The translations under genes and the position numbers were made by a program. From Portulaca oleracea (Eukaryota > Streptophyta > Magnoliopsida > Caryophyllales > Portulacaceae), in NCBI GenBank assembly GCA_029582165.1, contig CM055879.1:33068830-33132829 (forward strand): a DNA stretch of 64,000 bases, given 5' to 3'. Position 1 is the stretch's first letter; every line of letters begins with the position of its first letter. This document shows, one piece after another, positions 44,891 to 55,933 of this stretch. The notes below the pieces were generated by a model. It ran no database searches. It saw only the letters and a program-made list of their open reading frames with translations, and was not told where the DNA came from.

Positions 44891-46243
44891 ATGTCAGCCA
44901 TGAAGCTGTTGTTGCTCCTCATACTCTGTTCTGTTGACATCAAACTAACACTAGGAGGACGCAGCAGCTCAAAACCTCAAGTTAACCAAAGCAAAAGCCT
45001 GTGGCCCCCATGGCAAACCGGCGACAGTTCTTGCTTCCCATTTTGGCCCTTCCGATGCGACGACCCACCGCCACAACCAGCTCCCACAATCCCAGAACTC
45101 CCTCTCGCCGCCCCCATCCTGCCACCTCTTCTCCCTCCCTCCATCCCCAAACTCCTCCCGCCGCCATCCCAACTCCCCCTTGTCCCCTCCGTCTCCGCCG
45201 CCCTCAAGTTCGTCGACATCCGCCTCGCCGTCGTCTACCCCGTCATCCAGAAGTTCAAGAACATCATCACTTCCGACCCTCTGGGAATCACCAACACGTG
45301 GGTCGGCGCCGACATCTGCAGCTACAAAGGGTTCTTCTGCGACATCCCCCCCGACAACGCGTCGGCGACCGCCGTCGCCTCCGTGGACTTCAACGGGTAC
45401 GGTCTCTCCGCCCCCTCCATCGACGGCTTCATCGACCAGCTCCCCGACCTCGCCGTCTTCCACGCCAACTCCAACAACTTCGGAGGGACTGTCTCCCCCA
45501 ACATCGCCAAACTCGAGTACCTCTACGAACTCGACTTAAGTAACAACAAGTTCACCGGTCCTTTTCCTCAGGCGGTTGTCGGGATGGATTCGTTGACTTT
45601 TCTCGACATCCGGTTCAACCTCTTCTCCGGGTCAATCCCGCCGGCGATCTTCACGCAGAATCTCCAAGTCCTGTTCCTCAACGACAACAACTTCCTGTCG
45701 CGGCTGCCGGCGATGCTGGGGACCACACACATACAGTACCTCACCCTGGCCGACAACAAGCTCACCGGTCCCCTCCCGAGGGACATCGCCAAGGCCCTGT
45801 CGGGGCTTAATGAAGTACTTCTTCTGAACAACCAGTTGACCGGGTGTCTGCCGTACGAGCTGGGGTTTCTTTACAGGGTGACAGTGCTTGACGTCAGCAA
45901 CAACCAGCTGACTGGGCCGCTGCCGTTTTCGCTTGCATGTCTGCAGAATGTACAGCTGCTGGATTTCTCGTCGAACTTGCTGTACGGAATGGTGCCGGAT
46001 CTTCTGTGTCAGCTCCCAATGTTGGGGAACTTGTCGTTGGCGAATAACTACTTCACGCAGGTGGGGCCCATCTGTCGGATGCTGATTGGAAGAGGAGTTT
46101 TGGATGTCAGCAATAACTGCATCCCGGATTTGCCGTTTCAGAGATCGGTGGTGGAATGTGCGGAGTTCTTGGCGACGCCGCATGTTTGTCCGTACCCTGA
46201 AACGTACAGTATCATTCCTTGTAAACCTCACTTTCATCACTGA
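44891..46243 (+). CDS. secreted leucine-rich repeat protein, At4g06744-like
   Basis: A single-exon 450-residue protein. Residues 1-22 form a signal peptide ([17 protein letters not shown]...). Residues ~57-100 are proline-rich ([15 protein letters not shown]). A capped region [21 protein letters not shown] leads into about nine plant-type LRRs (e.g. [39 protein letters not shown]), and a Cys-containing C-cap follows. No transmembrane segment, GPI signal or extensin tail is visible, so it is probably a cell-wall or apoplastic LRR protein related to the LRR half of leucine-rich extensins. The ATG at 44900 is an alternative start that keeps the signal peptide. The 5' half is very GC-rich with C-ending codons, unlike its surroundings. 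Ligand and function are unknown. Confidence 0.93.
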   Translation: MSAMKLLLLLILCSVDIKLTLGGRSSSKPQVNQSKSLWPPWQTGDSSCFPFWPFRCDDPPPQPAPTIPELPLAAPILPPLLPPSIPKLLPPPSQLPLVPSVSAALKFVDIRLAVVYPVIQKFKNIITSDPLGITNTWVGADICSYKGFFCDIPPDNASATAVASVDFNGYGLSAPSIDGFIDQLPDLAVFHANSNNFGGTVSPNIAKLEYLYELDLSNNKFTGPFPQAVVGMDSLTFLDIRFNLFSGSIPPAIFTQNLQVLFLNDNNFLSRLPAMLGTTHIQYLTLADNKLTGPLPRDIAKALSGLNEVLLLNNQLTGCLPYELGFLYRVTVLDVSNNQLTGPLPFSLACLQNVQLLDFSSNLLYGMVPDLLCQLPMLGNLSLANNYFTQVGPICRMLIGRGVLDVSNNCIPDLPFQRSVVECAEFLATPHVCPYPETYSIIPCKPHFHH

Positions 46244-46374
46244 TGATCAGCTTGTTCTTTTTGGATATGAGCATGACTTTGAATTTGCCCAGATATAACA
46301 GAGGTTTCAGTATTTGTTCTGTTTTTTCTTTTTTCGAGGTTTTCTTTCCTTGTGGTTTTGTTTTGATCTCATAC

Positions 46375-46380
46375 AATAAA
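46375..46380 (+). terminator. polyadenylation signal
   Basis: AATAAA about 130 bp after the stop codon at 46241-46243, in a T-rich 3' region. Confidence 0.55.
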
Positions 46381-46700
46381 AACTGTTTGTAAAGGTGCCA
46401 AGAGGCCTTGGCTATTTCAGGACAACTTGTGAAGTAAATATGAAATGAAAAAGCATATCAAAGATTTGATCTTTAATGCAGCAATTTGTGGGACGAAAGA
46501 TTTGTGACCATGGAATGCATCTGATGTCTTGAGTGTTGTGAAAATTCAACTAGATATGTCAGTAAAACTGAGTGGTGAAACAGTTTGGGTTGTGTTGGTT
46601 TTGGTATAAATGATTGTTTTGACTTTGTTGCATACTTAAGTCAAAGATGTCGGGGAAGGGATCCAAGTGGGAGTGCTGCGATAAAAATGTCATTAATATT

Positions 46701-48028
46701 CAAAAAATTGCTAGAAGGTACCTTCTATTATGCGGAAACTATATTTTGGGGACCATATTATTAGAAATTATAATGAGGTGAACAATGTTATTTAATATCT
46801 ATTATTTGATGACAATCTAACCAAAATTCATCGGAATCCGGCGAAAAATGTAAAGTTACTAACCTACCCTTGTAATTAATTGTTAAATGGATGACCTAAC
46901 TCAAATGGTATGTTGCTTCATCCTCCTCTTTCACCTTCTCCGCCGCTTCGACAGCCCCAGCTCCCCCCTAAATTCCCTAGCTCGGTCCAATGACGATTTT
47001 CGCACAGGCTGATTCATTCGCCAAAACTTGTTTGTGGTGTTCAATCTCGCTACTACTTCAGGAACACATACTCTGTTCTGGGTCTCTGTACTCTCCATTA
47101 CCACACCAACAACCGGTTTTCGTCACCAAAAATCGAGATGATTCTTCGCCAGAAGATACTTAATGCTGACTCCGATGACGAATTCCTCCGAGATTTTCAT
47201 CGAAGGTGCCGAATTCACTTATCCCAACCTCTTAAACACTGGTCATGTTATCATCCATGGCCTCCAGGGCTCTGCAAATGAACCATAGTTGAGCTCCTCA
47301 ATTGCTGCAATATGACAATGCTCGCTTTGGATGATGATGCCTCGATCTTCCATGGTGGCAAATGCCAACAATGCTTATCTTCTATGGTACCGAATAAACA
47401 ACTTTTGATCCAAGCTCCGGTTTAAGTTTAGAAATTTCATATGTTGTCAAAAAAGTTATTGGTTGATTTACGAATGTTCTTGGGATTATGATATCTCTGG
47501 GTTTAATTAATAAAAACAGGACTTTTAATTGTTTGTTTATGGGAATCAAGGAGCTTGAAAATTGGCTTCATTTGCAGGTTGGGGGAGGTGGGTGGTTTAG
47601 AATCAAGGAGCCTTGCTTTCTGATTATCCCTGACGGTGTATTTGGCTGTTAAGCAAAATTAGGATTATACATATGACATGGTTTTGCTGAGCAATATAAT
47701 TGGGGGAAGAGAAAGAAATCACAAACAAGTGACTTGGGAGTTGAGTGGGGAGTATGGAGAGGAGCAATTTTCACTCTTGCAATGGCAAAGATTCACACTT
47801 TGGAAGCTACAGAGGTTCAACAATGAAGGGCCAAGTTAGTCATTAATTTTTAATTGTGAGGGTAAGTTAGTAATTTTACATTTCTCACCGGATTTCGATT
47901 AATTCCGGTCGAATTGTCCCCAAATAATAGATACGTGATAACATTGTTCACCTCATTATAATTTCTAATAATTTGGTCACCAAAAAATAGTTACTACAAA
48001 ATAGAGGGTATCTATCAGTAATTTTTTG
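46701..48028. mobile_element. second Mutator-like element nested in the left TIR of the first (1.3 kb)
   Basis: A perfect 9 bp duplication ATTAATATT (46692-46700, 48029-48037) flanks ends CAAAAAATTGCTAGAAGG and (minus strand) CAAAAAATTACTGATAGA. The inverted repeats extend ~185 bp and share AAATTATAATGAGGTGAACA and ATGTAAA(G/A)TTACTAAC. The interior 46910-47640 is less AT-rich and gene-like. One frame reads EGAEFTYPNLLNTGHVIIHG, which vaguely resembles the end of a fasciclin domain (weak). No transposase. Confidence 0.85.
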
Positions 48029-48173
48029 ATTAATATTTTTCAAAAAATCAAATTTGTCATTAATATTTTCAAATTGTCAAAACTGTCATTACAATTTCTA
48101 AAATTGTCAAAATTGTCACTCTTCCCAAATGTCACCTACTACTGCCGGTCACCTACTACATCAAAGCCCCCCC

Positions 48174-48293
48174 CCAGAAAGGTCTTTTCTTTTCCGACTT
48201 GAACGTGCTTTGGAGATGGAACGAATGTCAAATTTGGAATTGCAAAAGAAAGTGGCTGCTACAAGGACCCGTTATGCGGAGCAAACTCAGTAG
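48174..48293 (+). pseudogene. coding-like fragment within the Pack-MULE, unrecognised
   Basis: An open stretch reads FRLERALEMERMSNLELQKK followed by VAATRTRYAEQTQ and a TAG near 48291. It is charged and helical-looking, like the tail of a normal protein, and follows a C10 run. I do not recognise the source gene. Confidence 0.35.
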
Positions 48294-48509
48294 CATTGAG
48301 CCCTGCTATTACTGATTCAATTTCAAACCAGTTGTACACCCTGAGCTGTAATTTTGGGTATTTGTTGCATGTTCCGGCTTCATACGATAAACCCTAATTC
48401 AGAAATAATTCAACAAGTAGCAGTTAACCCCAATTTCATCCATATACAAATCAATTGAAGCAGAATCGAACCAAAACGCACCAATTAACCACCATTTACC
48501 CATTTGAAT

Positions 48510-48713
48510 TCAACTAAGTACCAAGTAGCGATCGTCGGAGGGTAAAAACTTCTCCCAAACCAGATCAGATTTTGCAATCGATCGGAAAACCTTGCAAACA
48601 AGCGACGCACGAAGAACATAGACAGGAGAAGTGAGAGAAAGGATGTGAGAAATGCATCCTTCAGGCAAATCCAAGAATTGTATCCCTTTTTTCTTTTCCC
48701 TCTTCTCCTCCAT
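48510..48713 (-). pseudogene. captured F-box PP2-B-type gene fragment
   Basis: The minus-strand frame begins MEEKREKKKG and contains FLDLPEGCISHILSLTSP, then LVCKVFRSIAKSDLVWEKFL and PSDDRYL. This is the F-box plus first-exon signature of plant F-box PP2-B proteins, which act as substrate adaptors in SCF ubiquitin ligases. The lectin-like PP2 domain is absent. The frame ends soon after the usual first-exon boundary. Its position between Mutator inverted repeats indicates capture rather than an endogenous gene. Confidence 0.75.
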
Positions 48714-49000
48714 GTCTTAATGATCTCCAATGGTGGATTCCAGGAGATCTTAATGTGAAGTTAGAGAGAAACGGAGTTGAAAATGATGAGAAACGGAGAA
48801 ATTGGTAGTCAAAATATGAGTTTCAAAAAAAATTCAAAAGGTTACTGGCAGTAGTAGGTGACATTTGGGAACAGCGACAATTTTGACAATTTTAAAAATT
48901 GTAATAGCAGTTTTGACAATTTGGAAATGTTAATGGAAATTCAAATTTGACTTTTTGGGAAATATTAGTGACATTTTTATCGCAGCACTCATCCAAGTGG

Positions 49001-50164
49001 TAATATTTTCCTTTGCGTCATTGTCATTTTTGGTTTTCATGAAAATATATTTGTCATCAATGGGCTAATAATTATTTTGAATTGTCTATAATATATATTT
49101 TGAAAAAATTTGGTTACATGCTCATGTACTCTTCAAGTAACTTTTACAAGCACATGTTAATAATTTTTTAGTATAAATATATAAATTTATGAATATATAA
49201 TGCGTTGTCTTTGATCATATATAGATTTTTAATTTGAGCTCACAATTTATATATAATTGTAAATTTATAACCTTATAAGTTGACAAATTTATTTTATGAG
49301 CATGTGCACATTTATTAATTTTATGGTATGTTCATAAATTCATACAAGTATGCTCATAAAATTATATACATATGTTCATAAAATTATATTCCCTCATTTT
49401 CATATTGTTTGTCACTTAAAACATAATTCCTAAAACCAAAAAAACTTCCAAATTACATTAATTTACATTTTTGAAAATGAGAAAAATGATGAATAAAAAA
49501 GAAAAATGATGAATAAAAGAGAAAAGTTGAAGCAAAAGAAGTACATAATAAGGTTAATTTGATAAATTAGTAATTAATGTGTTATTGGAATGGTAGAGTA
49601 ATATATTATGGGAAAAAAGAAAGTTAATTAAAGTTAAGATGATATAGAAAGGAGAGAGAGTACACTAGTACAAAGAACCACAGAACAAGAGCATGATACT
49701 CCTAGAAATATAATCTTAGTTATGAATCATTAGGACTATCAAAATAATCATGGTCATAGGTTTTTTGTCTGATTTTGAACATTGAGCATTCTTTTTTCTA
49801 TTATAAACATACTTTTCTTATTTCTATTGTTCAAACTAGAATTTAGGTCGGTGACACTTGTCTAAGTGGGTATCAGACATCAATTGATAAATGTTTGATT
49901 CATTAGGAGTTGAAATGAACTAACCCATATATTTAATAAAAAAAATTTGCTTCGGGTAAATTAAATCTGTTCACTGAACCCCTATTTCAAGAATAACCAC
50001 AACTAATGGGTCGAGGATGGTAGGTACCAAATTGCTCATAGCAAATATAACCCATTAATCTAACAATTTCGATCTAATGGGAAAATTTTACTTCCAACAA
50101 AATTTGAATTTTGGCTGGAAGGTTAGATATTGGGAGTGGTTACCTCATAGCTACCACCTATAAT
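49001..50164. other. AT-rich intergenic stretch
   Basis: No gene. It contains the Stowaway-like element at 49389-49660; otherwise nothing is recognised. Confidence 0.5.
49389..49660. mobile_element. probable Stowaway-like MITE
   Basis: It begins TTCCCTCATTTTCATATTG and ends GGAGAGAGAG before TA. It shares GTCACTT, TTACATTAATTTACATTTTT and GAAAATGAGAAAAA with 44297-44630. Ends are approximate. Confidence 0.5.
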
Positions 50165-50716
50165 TAGGGGTGGGTATGAATCGGTTAACCGACTCGATCA
50201 TAAATTCGGATCGGTTAACTGTATATTCGGATAGTTAAAATCATGATCTATATTTGATCCGAAAATTTCAGTCAACCGAATTGTCAGATGATAAAATTTG
50301 CGATCCGTATCCGATCCGAAAGTCTCGGTTAACCGAATTTCGAATCGAATAACCGTATATCAATATAGATTATAAAGCACTCATACAATAATAATCATTA
50401 TCCTTCTTACCTTAATGAGTTCAAAATGGTAAACTTTATGTATTGTGTTACATTTCTACGCTAATGACTACTAATTAACCACGAAAAATAACATCTTTAG
50501 GGTTCAAAGTTGAAAATTAATTATTTTTGGATTTTCGGATAACCGATAGGTTATCCGGTTTTTTCAACCTCCGATCCGTGATCCGGGGATAAAAATTCGG
50601 ATCGGTTAGCCGATCCGCCAACTTCAAAAATTATCCACTAATTATCCATTTTTTCGATTCGGATAATCAGATTTTTAGATTGGATCATGGATTACGGATT
50701 TTTTGCCCACCCCCTA
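50165..50716. mobile_element. hAT-type MITE (552 bp)
   Basis: Ends TAGGGGTGGGTAT and (minus strand) TAGGGGGTGGGCAA, flanked by octamers CCTATAAT (50157-50164) and CCTATAAC (50717-50724), 7 of 8 matching. Subterminal words CGGATCGGTTA and TAACCGA(T/A) are repeated in inverted orientation. Non-coding. Confidence 0.82.
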
Positions 50717-50724
50717 CCTATAAC

Positions 50725-51740
50725 AACCGAACTCAGATATTTGCTAGCCACATTTTATTGCCAAATTGACCATGGTACACCAACATCCAAAGCCCCCCAA
50801 TTCTTGTCAGAGGCCAAAATCTTGGGCTCAAAAGACGATGATGAACATTTCGGATGGGCCCATACTTGGTTGAAGAGATAAGTTTCATTGACTAAACACT
50901 AGCCCATATTAAGCTGATCCAGTAGAACCATGAGAAAGAGGAACATAAATTTTATCCTGTTTGATTTGTGCATTTTTTAATGTATAATTTTGACTATCAA
51001 TTTTTTGCATTTTATCATCTCAAAATTTGTAATATTACGCTCAATCACAAATTTAATGATGATAGTCTTTTATACTAAGTCATCATAAAATTTATACATC
51101 GCCTTTAGAAGGGCGACATATAAAAAAAAATCTAATTTATTTATATTTTAGAATCTTTCTTCATGTATATTTTGTATTTAATTTTAGTTGCTTAAAGTGG
51201 AGCCTAATAACTATTAAAATTTCCTAGATCTATCTTTATGTAATTATAATACATTCTAACATGAATAATTGGTTGTTGTTACGATTTCAAACCCCAACTT
51301 TAAAAGGAAGAGTGATCAAGATATGTTCAACAATATAGGTGATGTCTCAATAACTGGTCGTTGTTATGATCTTATTCGAATTATTCTAGGCATTTGTCTA
51401 CAAGGCACGTAAAAGAATTGTCAAAGATTGTGTTAATGTATTTGTATTTTATGTATGTGTATTGATTTAATTTTTTTGAGCATCAGGGGCGGATCTAGAT
51501 TTTGGAATTAGGGATGTTCACTTAATAATAAGAATAATTATGTTTTCACAGTGCAACAATCACTCAATTTTCTTCATAATCGATATAGGCTGCTTAATTT
51601 TTATTTTTATTTTTATTTTTATTTTTTTTGGTTAAGGGTGTCCATGAACACCCCAGAGCAAGCTCCAAATCTGCCCTTGCTGAACATGATTCTCATGGTG
51701 TACCAAGGTAATATATATGATTGATTAGTAAGCTTGAACC

Positions 51741-51815
<75 letters not shown>

Positions 51816-53200
51816 TAAACTTGAACCTTCACATATATCTTGCATTTTTTGCCATCTATTTAAACACTCATTGACCCAATTTCAGATTTACTTCCTAGTC
51901 AATAAGGCAGTAATAGCTTCCATTTAAAATTTTGAATGGCCCAAGTTCTCTATAAGCAACATTTTTAATCATTCATTTCAGCTTGGAACTTTCATAATCA
52001 AGAGAAGGCATCTAACATGGTTGGTCTTTCTTCTTAGTCCTTTCCATAACTGAGAGATATTTAAGAATCGCTAAACAAAAATGAGCTATGGAACAACTAA
52101 GCTAGAATTTAATATAATTAATTTTCAAAATTACCAGAAAAATTTCATTGGGTGGACACGCAAAAGATCTAACTAAGTAAATAAAGATATGATAAGACAT
52201 GAACAATTTTATTAGTTATTAGATTCTCTATTTTAAGCAACTAAAATTAAATACAAAATAAATATGGAAAAAAGATTCTAAAACATGAATAAATCAAATT
52301 CTTCTTATTTGTTGCCTTCAAGGTGACATATAGCAAACTGATATTTAAAAGACTTTTGTAGGAACAATATTTACAAGTTATCGATTCAGTTTGTGATATT
52401 ATTTGATTAAAAATACACTAGTTTCAAAAATTCATACAATTAATGTTGTTTTTTCAAACTCATAACATATTAATTACCATTATTTATTTTGGTCGAGATA
52501 CTATTTTATTTTATTTGAATTATATTCATATTAGGTTGTTCAATTTAAGATATTTAATTGAAAGATCTTAATATTGAAAAAAAGTATAACGAGTATATTT
52601 GAATATTATAACTTTAATTTTTTTAAATATATTTTGGTGAAACATTAGGAAAATATACATACATTTATTTTATTACATGATATTTTGTTGAAAAACATAC
52701 ATATATTTTGGCTTTTGTGATTTAAATAATCTAAATTTTAGGTTGTGAAAGTCTCAAAATCTGAATTAAAAATATCATGGAATAATCTAGACTTCAAAGC
52801 TCTTAAATTTCTATAATATATATAGAGTTTTTAAATTTAAATAATCTCAACATTGCCGAGTTTTGTTAGAAAAACTTGACGGCGTGCTATTTTAATAATA
52901 TTTTATTACATGATGTGACTGTTGTTAAAAAAAATTATATGATATAGGAAAGATTTTTAACAATATGTATTGTCTAATTTTGTTTCAATAATAGGTGTTG
53001 TTTAATTTGTCACGTATAATGCACAGGTTTAAGAACTAGTCTTTTGCACTTTCTATAACATGGAAGGAATTCATTTCAATCTGTTGTTGAAATGTCGGTT
53101 GTTGTTAGTTGGCATACAAATAGACACTTTGCAAGGCCAGGTTAGTATTTTTCTCGTTCGTTTTCCAAGTTTTTGTAATCGGTTTAACAATAATGGAAGC
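50725..53200. other. AT-rich intergenic stretch
   Basis: No gene is recognised. Contents include repeated T4A-type pyrimidine runs near 51598-51630 and a long (TA)n at 51743-51811. Short frames are unsupported. Confidence 0.5.
51743..51811. repeat. (TA)n microsatellite
   Basis: About 34 TA units. The sequence on either side is duplicated (GCTTGAACCTTCA and ACTTGAACCTTCA). Confidence 0.95.
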
Positions 53201-53306
53201 AGAGGAGGTCGAAGTGAGGTAGGTCTGAGATAGATTGGCTCTGACATCCTCAAATGACTTGAACGTTGTGGCTAATTTGAATGATAATCCAAAATTGACA
53301 TTAGTT

Positions 53307-53380
53307 GGCCCATTAGCTCAGTTGGTTAGAGCATGGTGCTAATAACGCCAAGGTTGTAGGTTCGAGACTTGCATGGGCCA
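53307..53380 (+). tRNA. tRNA-Ile(AAU): tRNA-Ile (anticodon AAU), copy 1
   Basis: 74 nt with a full cloverleaf: acceptor GGCCCAT/ATGGGCC, D stem GCTC/GAGC, anticodon loop CTAATAA, and a T stem with one G-U wobble caused by a base change relative to copy 2 (GACTTGC versus GACCTGC). No intron. The A box (TAGCTCAGTTGG) and B box (GGTTCGAGACT) are present. The next bases are TTATTCT, so there is no T4 terminator before copy 2. Confidence 0.93.
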
Positions 53381-53493
53381 TTATTCTAGAGGAGGTCGAA
53401 GTGAGGTAGGTCTGAGATAGATTGACTCTGACATCCTCAAATGACTTGAACGTTGAGGCTAATTTGAATGATAATCCAAAGTTGACATTAGTT

Positions 53494-53567
53494 GGCCCAT
53501 TAGCTCAGTTGGTTAGAGCATGGTGCTAATAACGCCAAGGTTGTAGGTTCGAGACCTGCATGGGCCA
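53494..53567 (+). tRNA. tRNA-Ile(AAU): tRNA-Ile (anticodon AAU), copy 2
   Basis: Same fold as copy 1 with the standard B box GGTTCGAGACC and fully stable T stem. It is followed by TTA and then T8 (strong Pol III terminator). Spacing between the copies is 113 bp. Confidence 0.96.
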
Positions 53568-53570
53568 TTA

Positions 53571-53578
53571 TTTTTTTT
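53571..53578 (+). terminator. Pol III T-run terminator
   Basis: A T8 run 3 bp after tRNA copy 2. It is the first run of four or more T after copy 1. Confidence 0.85.
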
Positions 53579-54600
53579 CCCCAAATAAGTACGGGTAGAA
53601 TCATTTTCAAATTTAGTGTTGGATCATCTAGCAAGCTTGGCAAGAAAATCTACTCCAGCAATTTTTGTTCCAGTTGCCCATTAGTTCTTTGTGATTGGCT
53701 CATTTAGGGTTTAGATTAGTTCGGATTTCATATTATATTGGCTAGTTGACCTCAAGTGGACTCTAGACAACATGTTTTCCATTTATATGATTTGATTTTG
53801 TTGTAATAGAATAGTTTACATGGCGGATATTTTTGTTTTAGCAGGCATACTCAACAAGACAATAAGCTCTATTTTTTAATTTTTATAATTGAAATTGATC
53901 GGGGGCAGCGTGAACGAATGCCCCCGTTGACACAAACAATGACAAACGTTCTCTGTGAGATTTTAGGCAGGCACCCCTCCCAAGCGCAAAGGAGGCCACC
54001 TACCTAGACCATGAGAGTTCTTGATCGTTCATTGACCCTGTCCAAGTAAGTATATTTTTACATGTTTGATGTGTCTTTTTATGGCAACGTTTTTGTGAAT
54101 CCACTTCTTTCTGCTAATTTGGGTATGGAACCTAACCTCGTGAGAATTCTTGTAAACGTTTTTTCGATTCTGATATAGGTATAATATTTTTATTATTAGG
54201 CTTGTTTTTAGCTTCTCTTGAATTCATTATAATGAATGGTGGTTCTTAGCTTTGCCTTGAACAATTATCTTAGTTGGATAGATTAATGTCGTTTGTAATA
54301 TTTTGTTGCAGGAATGTTACTTATTAAACTCGTGAATATGTTTTATACTTAGAACACTCATCATATCTTACCTGTAATTCATGTTAAATCCTATCTAATA
54401 TTGAAAATGAAACTTATCATGTAACTCACTGCTTCATGACAAGCAGACTAGATACCCTAGTCCTTTCTAGAGTGATTTGTCCATAATTACAGTTGGTCAG
54501 TTCTATTCCCATGTTATGGATAATCGTGAAAATACCACTATTATGTGTCATTGGTGACTTTAATTTAATGCCTGTGCGGTCCTAGCAAACTTTGACCCGA
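53579..54600. other. intergenic stretch
   Basis: No coding region recognised. A splice-donor-like CCAAGTAAGTAT lies near 54046 after a less AT-rich patch (53915-54050), but no protein or partner exon is visible. Confidence 0.4.
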
Positions 54601-54744
54601 GTTTATCTTAAAAGCTTGCTAATAAGTCTTTCACAAGATTAACTTCGACCATGAGAGACTAAGAAAATTTTAAAGATAAAATAGAGACAAGATTGTGTTC
54701 GGAATAATGTTTTGAGTATTGCTTTCAAATGATACCCCAAGGGG

Positions 54745-54754
54745 TATTTATACA
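54745..54754 (-). promoter_or_regulatory. LTR TATA box
   Basis: TGTATAAATA on the minus strand, downstream of the heat-shock-like cluster and followed by a leader. Confidence 0.55.
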
Positions 54755-54875
54755 CTTCCACCTCCTTAATGGACGATGTAGATTGATTTGACCCAATGGT
54801 CCCTATTACTAATCTAGATCCTTCCATACAAATATATAACATTTATACAAGTGTAAAATATTTGAGAGTACTCTG

Positions 54876-55021
54876 GAATATTTTAGGACATTCATGAATA
54901 TTTTAAAGAAATCAAGGGAATTCTAAAGAAGTTTAGAGAATTCTAGAGATCTCATAAAAAATACTGAATATTCTGGATGTTTCTAGAATATTCTAAGATA
55001 TTCCAGATGATTTTAGAAAAT
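54876..55021 (-). promoter_or_regulatory. cluster of heat-shock-element-like motifs
   Basis: TTCTAGAATATTC (54981-54993) is a perfect three-unit nTTCnnGAAnnTTCn element. GAATATTCTGGAT (54966-54978) and TTCATGAATATTT (54891-54903) are near-perfect, and several single GAA/TTC pairs lie between. They sit ~120-280 bp upstream of the TATA box on the minus strand. Known heat-activated copia LTRs such as ONSEN are organised this way. Confidence 0.6.
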
Positions 55022-55068
55022 TCTATGACATAAGGCATTCAAGCTTAGATATGCTAGGTTGATGTCAC

Positions 55069-55276
55069 ATTGAGTTAAAATTCAATTTATTGTGAATTAA
55101 GTCTCTCTTTGTATTCAGGGGAGGGAATGAAGGAGAGTTGATTGTCATTTTGGTATCATCATCCAAAATCATTGTGTATATTGTCTCTTAGATTAGTCCA
55201 ATCTTAGAACAACCCTAGTTCACCCATATATGGTGCTTTTGTGGAATTAATTTTGAACTATAAACTTAGAACATTT

Positions 55277-55310
<34 letters not shown>

Positions 55311-55318
55311 AGAATTGG
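55069..55318. other. short intergenic stretch with (AT)n
   Basis: An (AT)n tract lies at 55279-55308. Nothing else recognised. Confidence 0.5.
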
Positions 55319-55835
55319 ATTATAATAATCCCAACTATACAAATTGGATAGCGATAATCCCTACTTTCAATTTGTATTCTGGTGGTCCAAAAAAAAATAA
55401 AATTGTATTGTAGTGGTACCAAATCCACCTCCACATTTTTTTTTATTTTTTTCTGCCTACCCCATATTGTTTTTATTTTTTTCGTTCTTGCCGCCAGAAA
55501 GGTAATGAAATGTAGTTGCTAAAACATTTTTTAAATTATTTTTTTGAGACTCCGAGTAATTATTGCGATTTTTTAAAAGGGGTAGCAGTGAAAAAAATCG
55601 TAAAAAATTGAAGAAAATTGAAAAAAATTGGGAGAAATATCATAAATTCATTAAAAATCATGGTAAACTGTTATACTAAGTTTGAATCAAACGTAACATA
55701 AAATCTATGATATTTAGGGTATACTCTTAATGATGTCCCACTACAATACTATTTGTTTTTTTTTTGGACCACCAGAATACAAACTGAAAATAGGGATTAT
55801 CGCTGTCCAATATTAAAAGTTGGGATTATTATAAT
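55319..55835. mobile_element. probable Mutator-like MITE with ~100 bp TIRs (517 bp)
   Basis: Ends ATTATAATAATCCCAACT are shared in inverted orientation, followed by TTGGA(T/C)AGCGATAATCCCTA and TTTGTATTCTGGTGGTCC in both arms. The interior is low-complexity. A 9 bp duplication is not evident. Long inverted repeats suggest a Mutator type. Confidence 0.65.
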
Positions 55836-55933
55836 GACGATGAAATCTTTTAAGTTATGTACGAAATAAAAATACTAACTGCGGATGGCAATGGGTATCA
55901 AATTCGACTTGTATTCACAAGGTTCGACCCGTA

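Larger units (their letters stand above)
46671..48990. mobile_element. Pack-MULE-like Mutator element carrying host gene fragments (2.3 kb)
   Basis: It is flanked by a perfect 10 bp duplication ATCCAAGTGG (46661-46670, 48991-49000). Terminal inverted repeats begin GAGTGCTGCGATAAAAATGT at both ends and extend about 180 bp, to CACCTACTACTGCC, though the left one is split by a second Mutator-like element (46701-48028). The unique interior (48175-48830) holds an F-box-type fragment on the minus strand and a second coding-like piece on the plus strand. No transposase. Capture of gene pieces between long inverted repeats is the definition of a Pack-MULE. Confidence 0.85.
53201..53574 (+). repeat. 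187 bp tandem duplication containing tRNA-Ile
   Basis: Units 53201-53387 and 53388-53574 differ at about four positions by eye. Each has ~106 bp of upstream sequence plus one tRNA gene, so the promoter context was copied with the gene. Confidence 0.93.
54600..55068 (-). mobile_element. probable solo or partial copia-type LTR
   Basis: On the minus strand it begins TGTGACATCAACC (55068), has a heat-shock-element-rich U3 (55021-54876) and a TATA box TGTATAAATA (54754-54745). A leader containing TATTTTATCTTT and CTTGTGAAAGACTT follows. The architecture is that of a copia LTR. I see no second LTR and no pol nearby, and the 3' boundary is approximate. Confidence 0.5.

Noticed and set aside
44969..45543. 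Several frames over 60 codons overlapping the LRR gene, both strands
   Set aside because: They are shadows caused by high GC. Only the 44891 frame has a signal peptide, LRRs and a normal stop.
50687..50881. 64-codon frame
   Set aside because: It starts inside a hAT MITE end and has no protein resemblance.
54440..54466. CTAGATACCCTAGT resembling a conserved small-subunit rRNA word
   Set aside because: Only ~14 bases match and the flanks do not resemble rRNA, so chance or very short debris is more likely.
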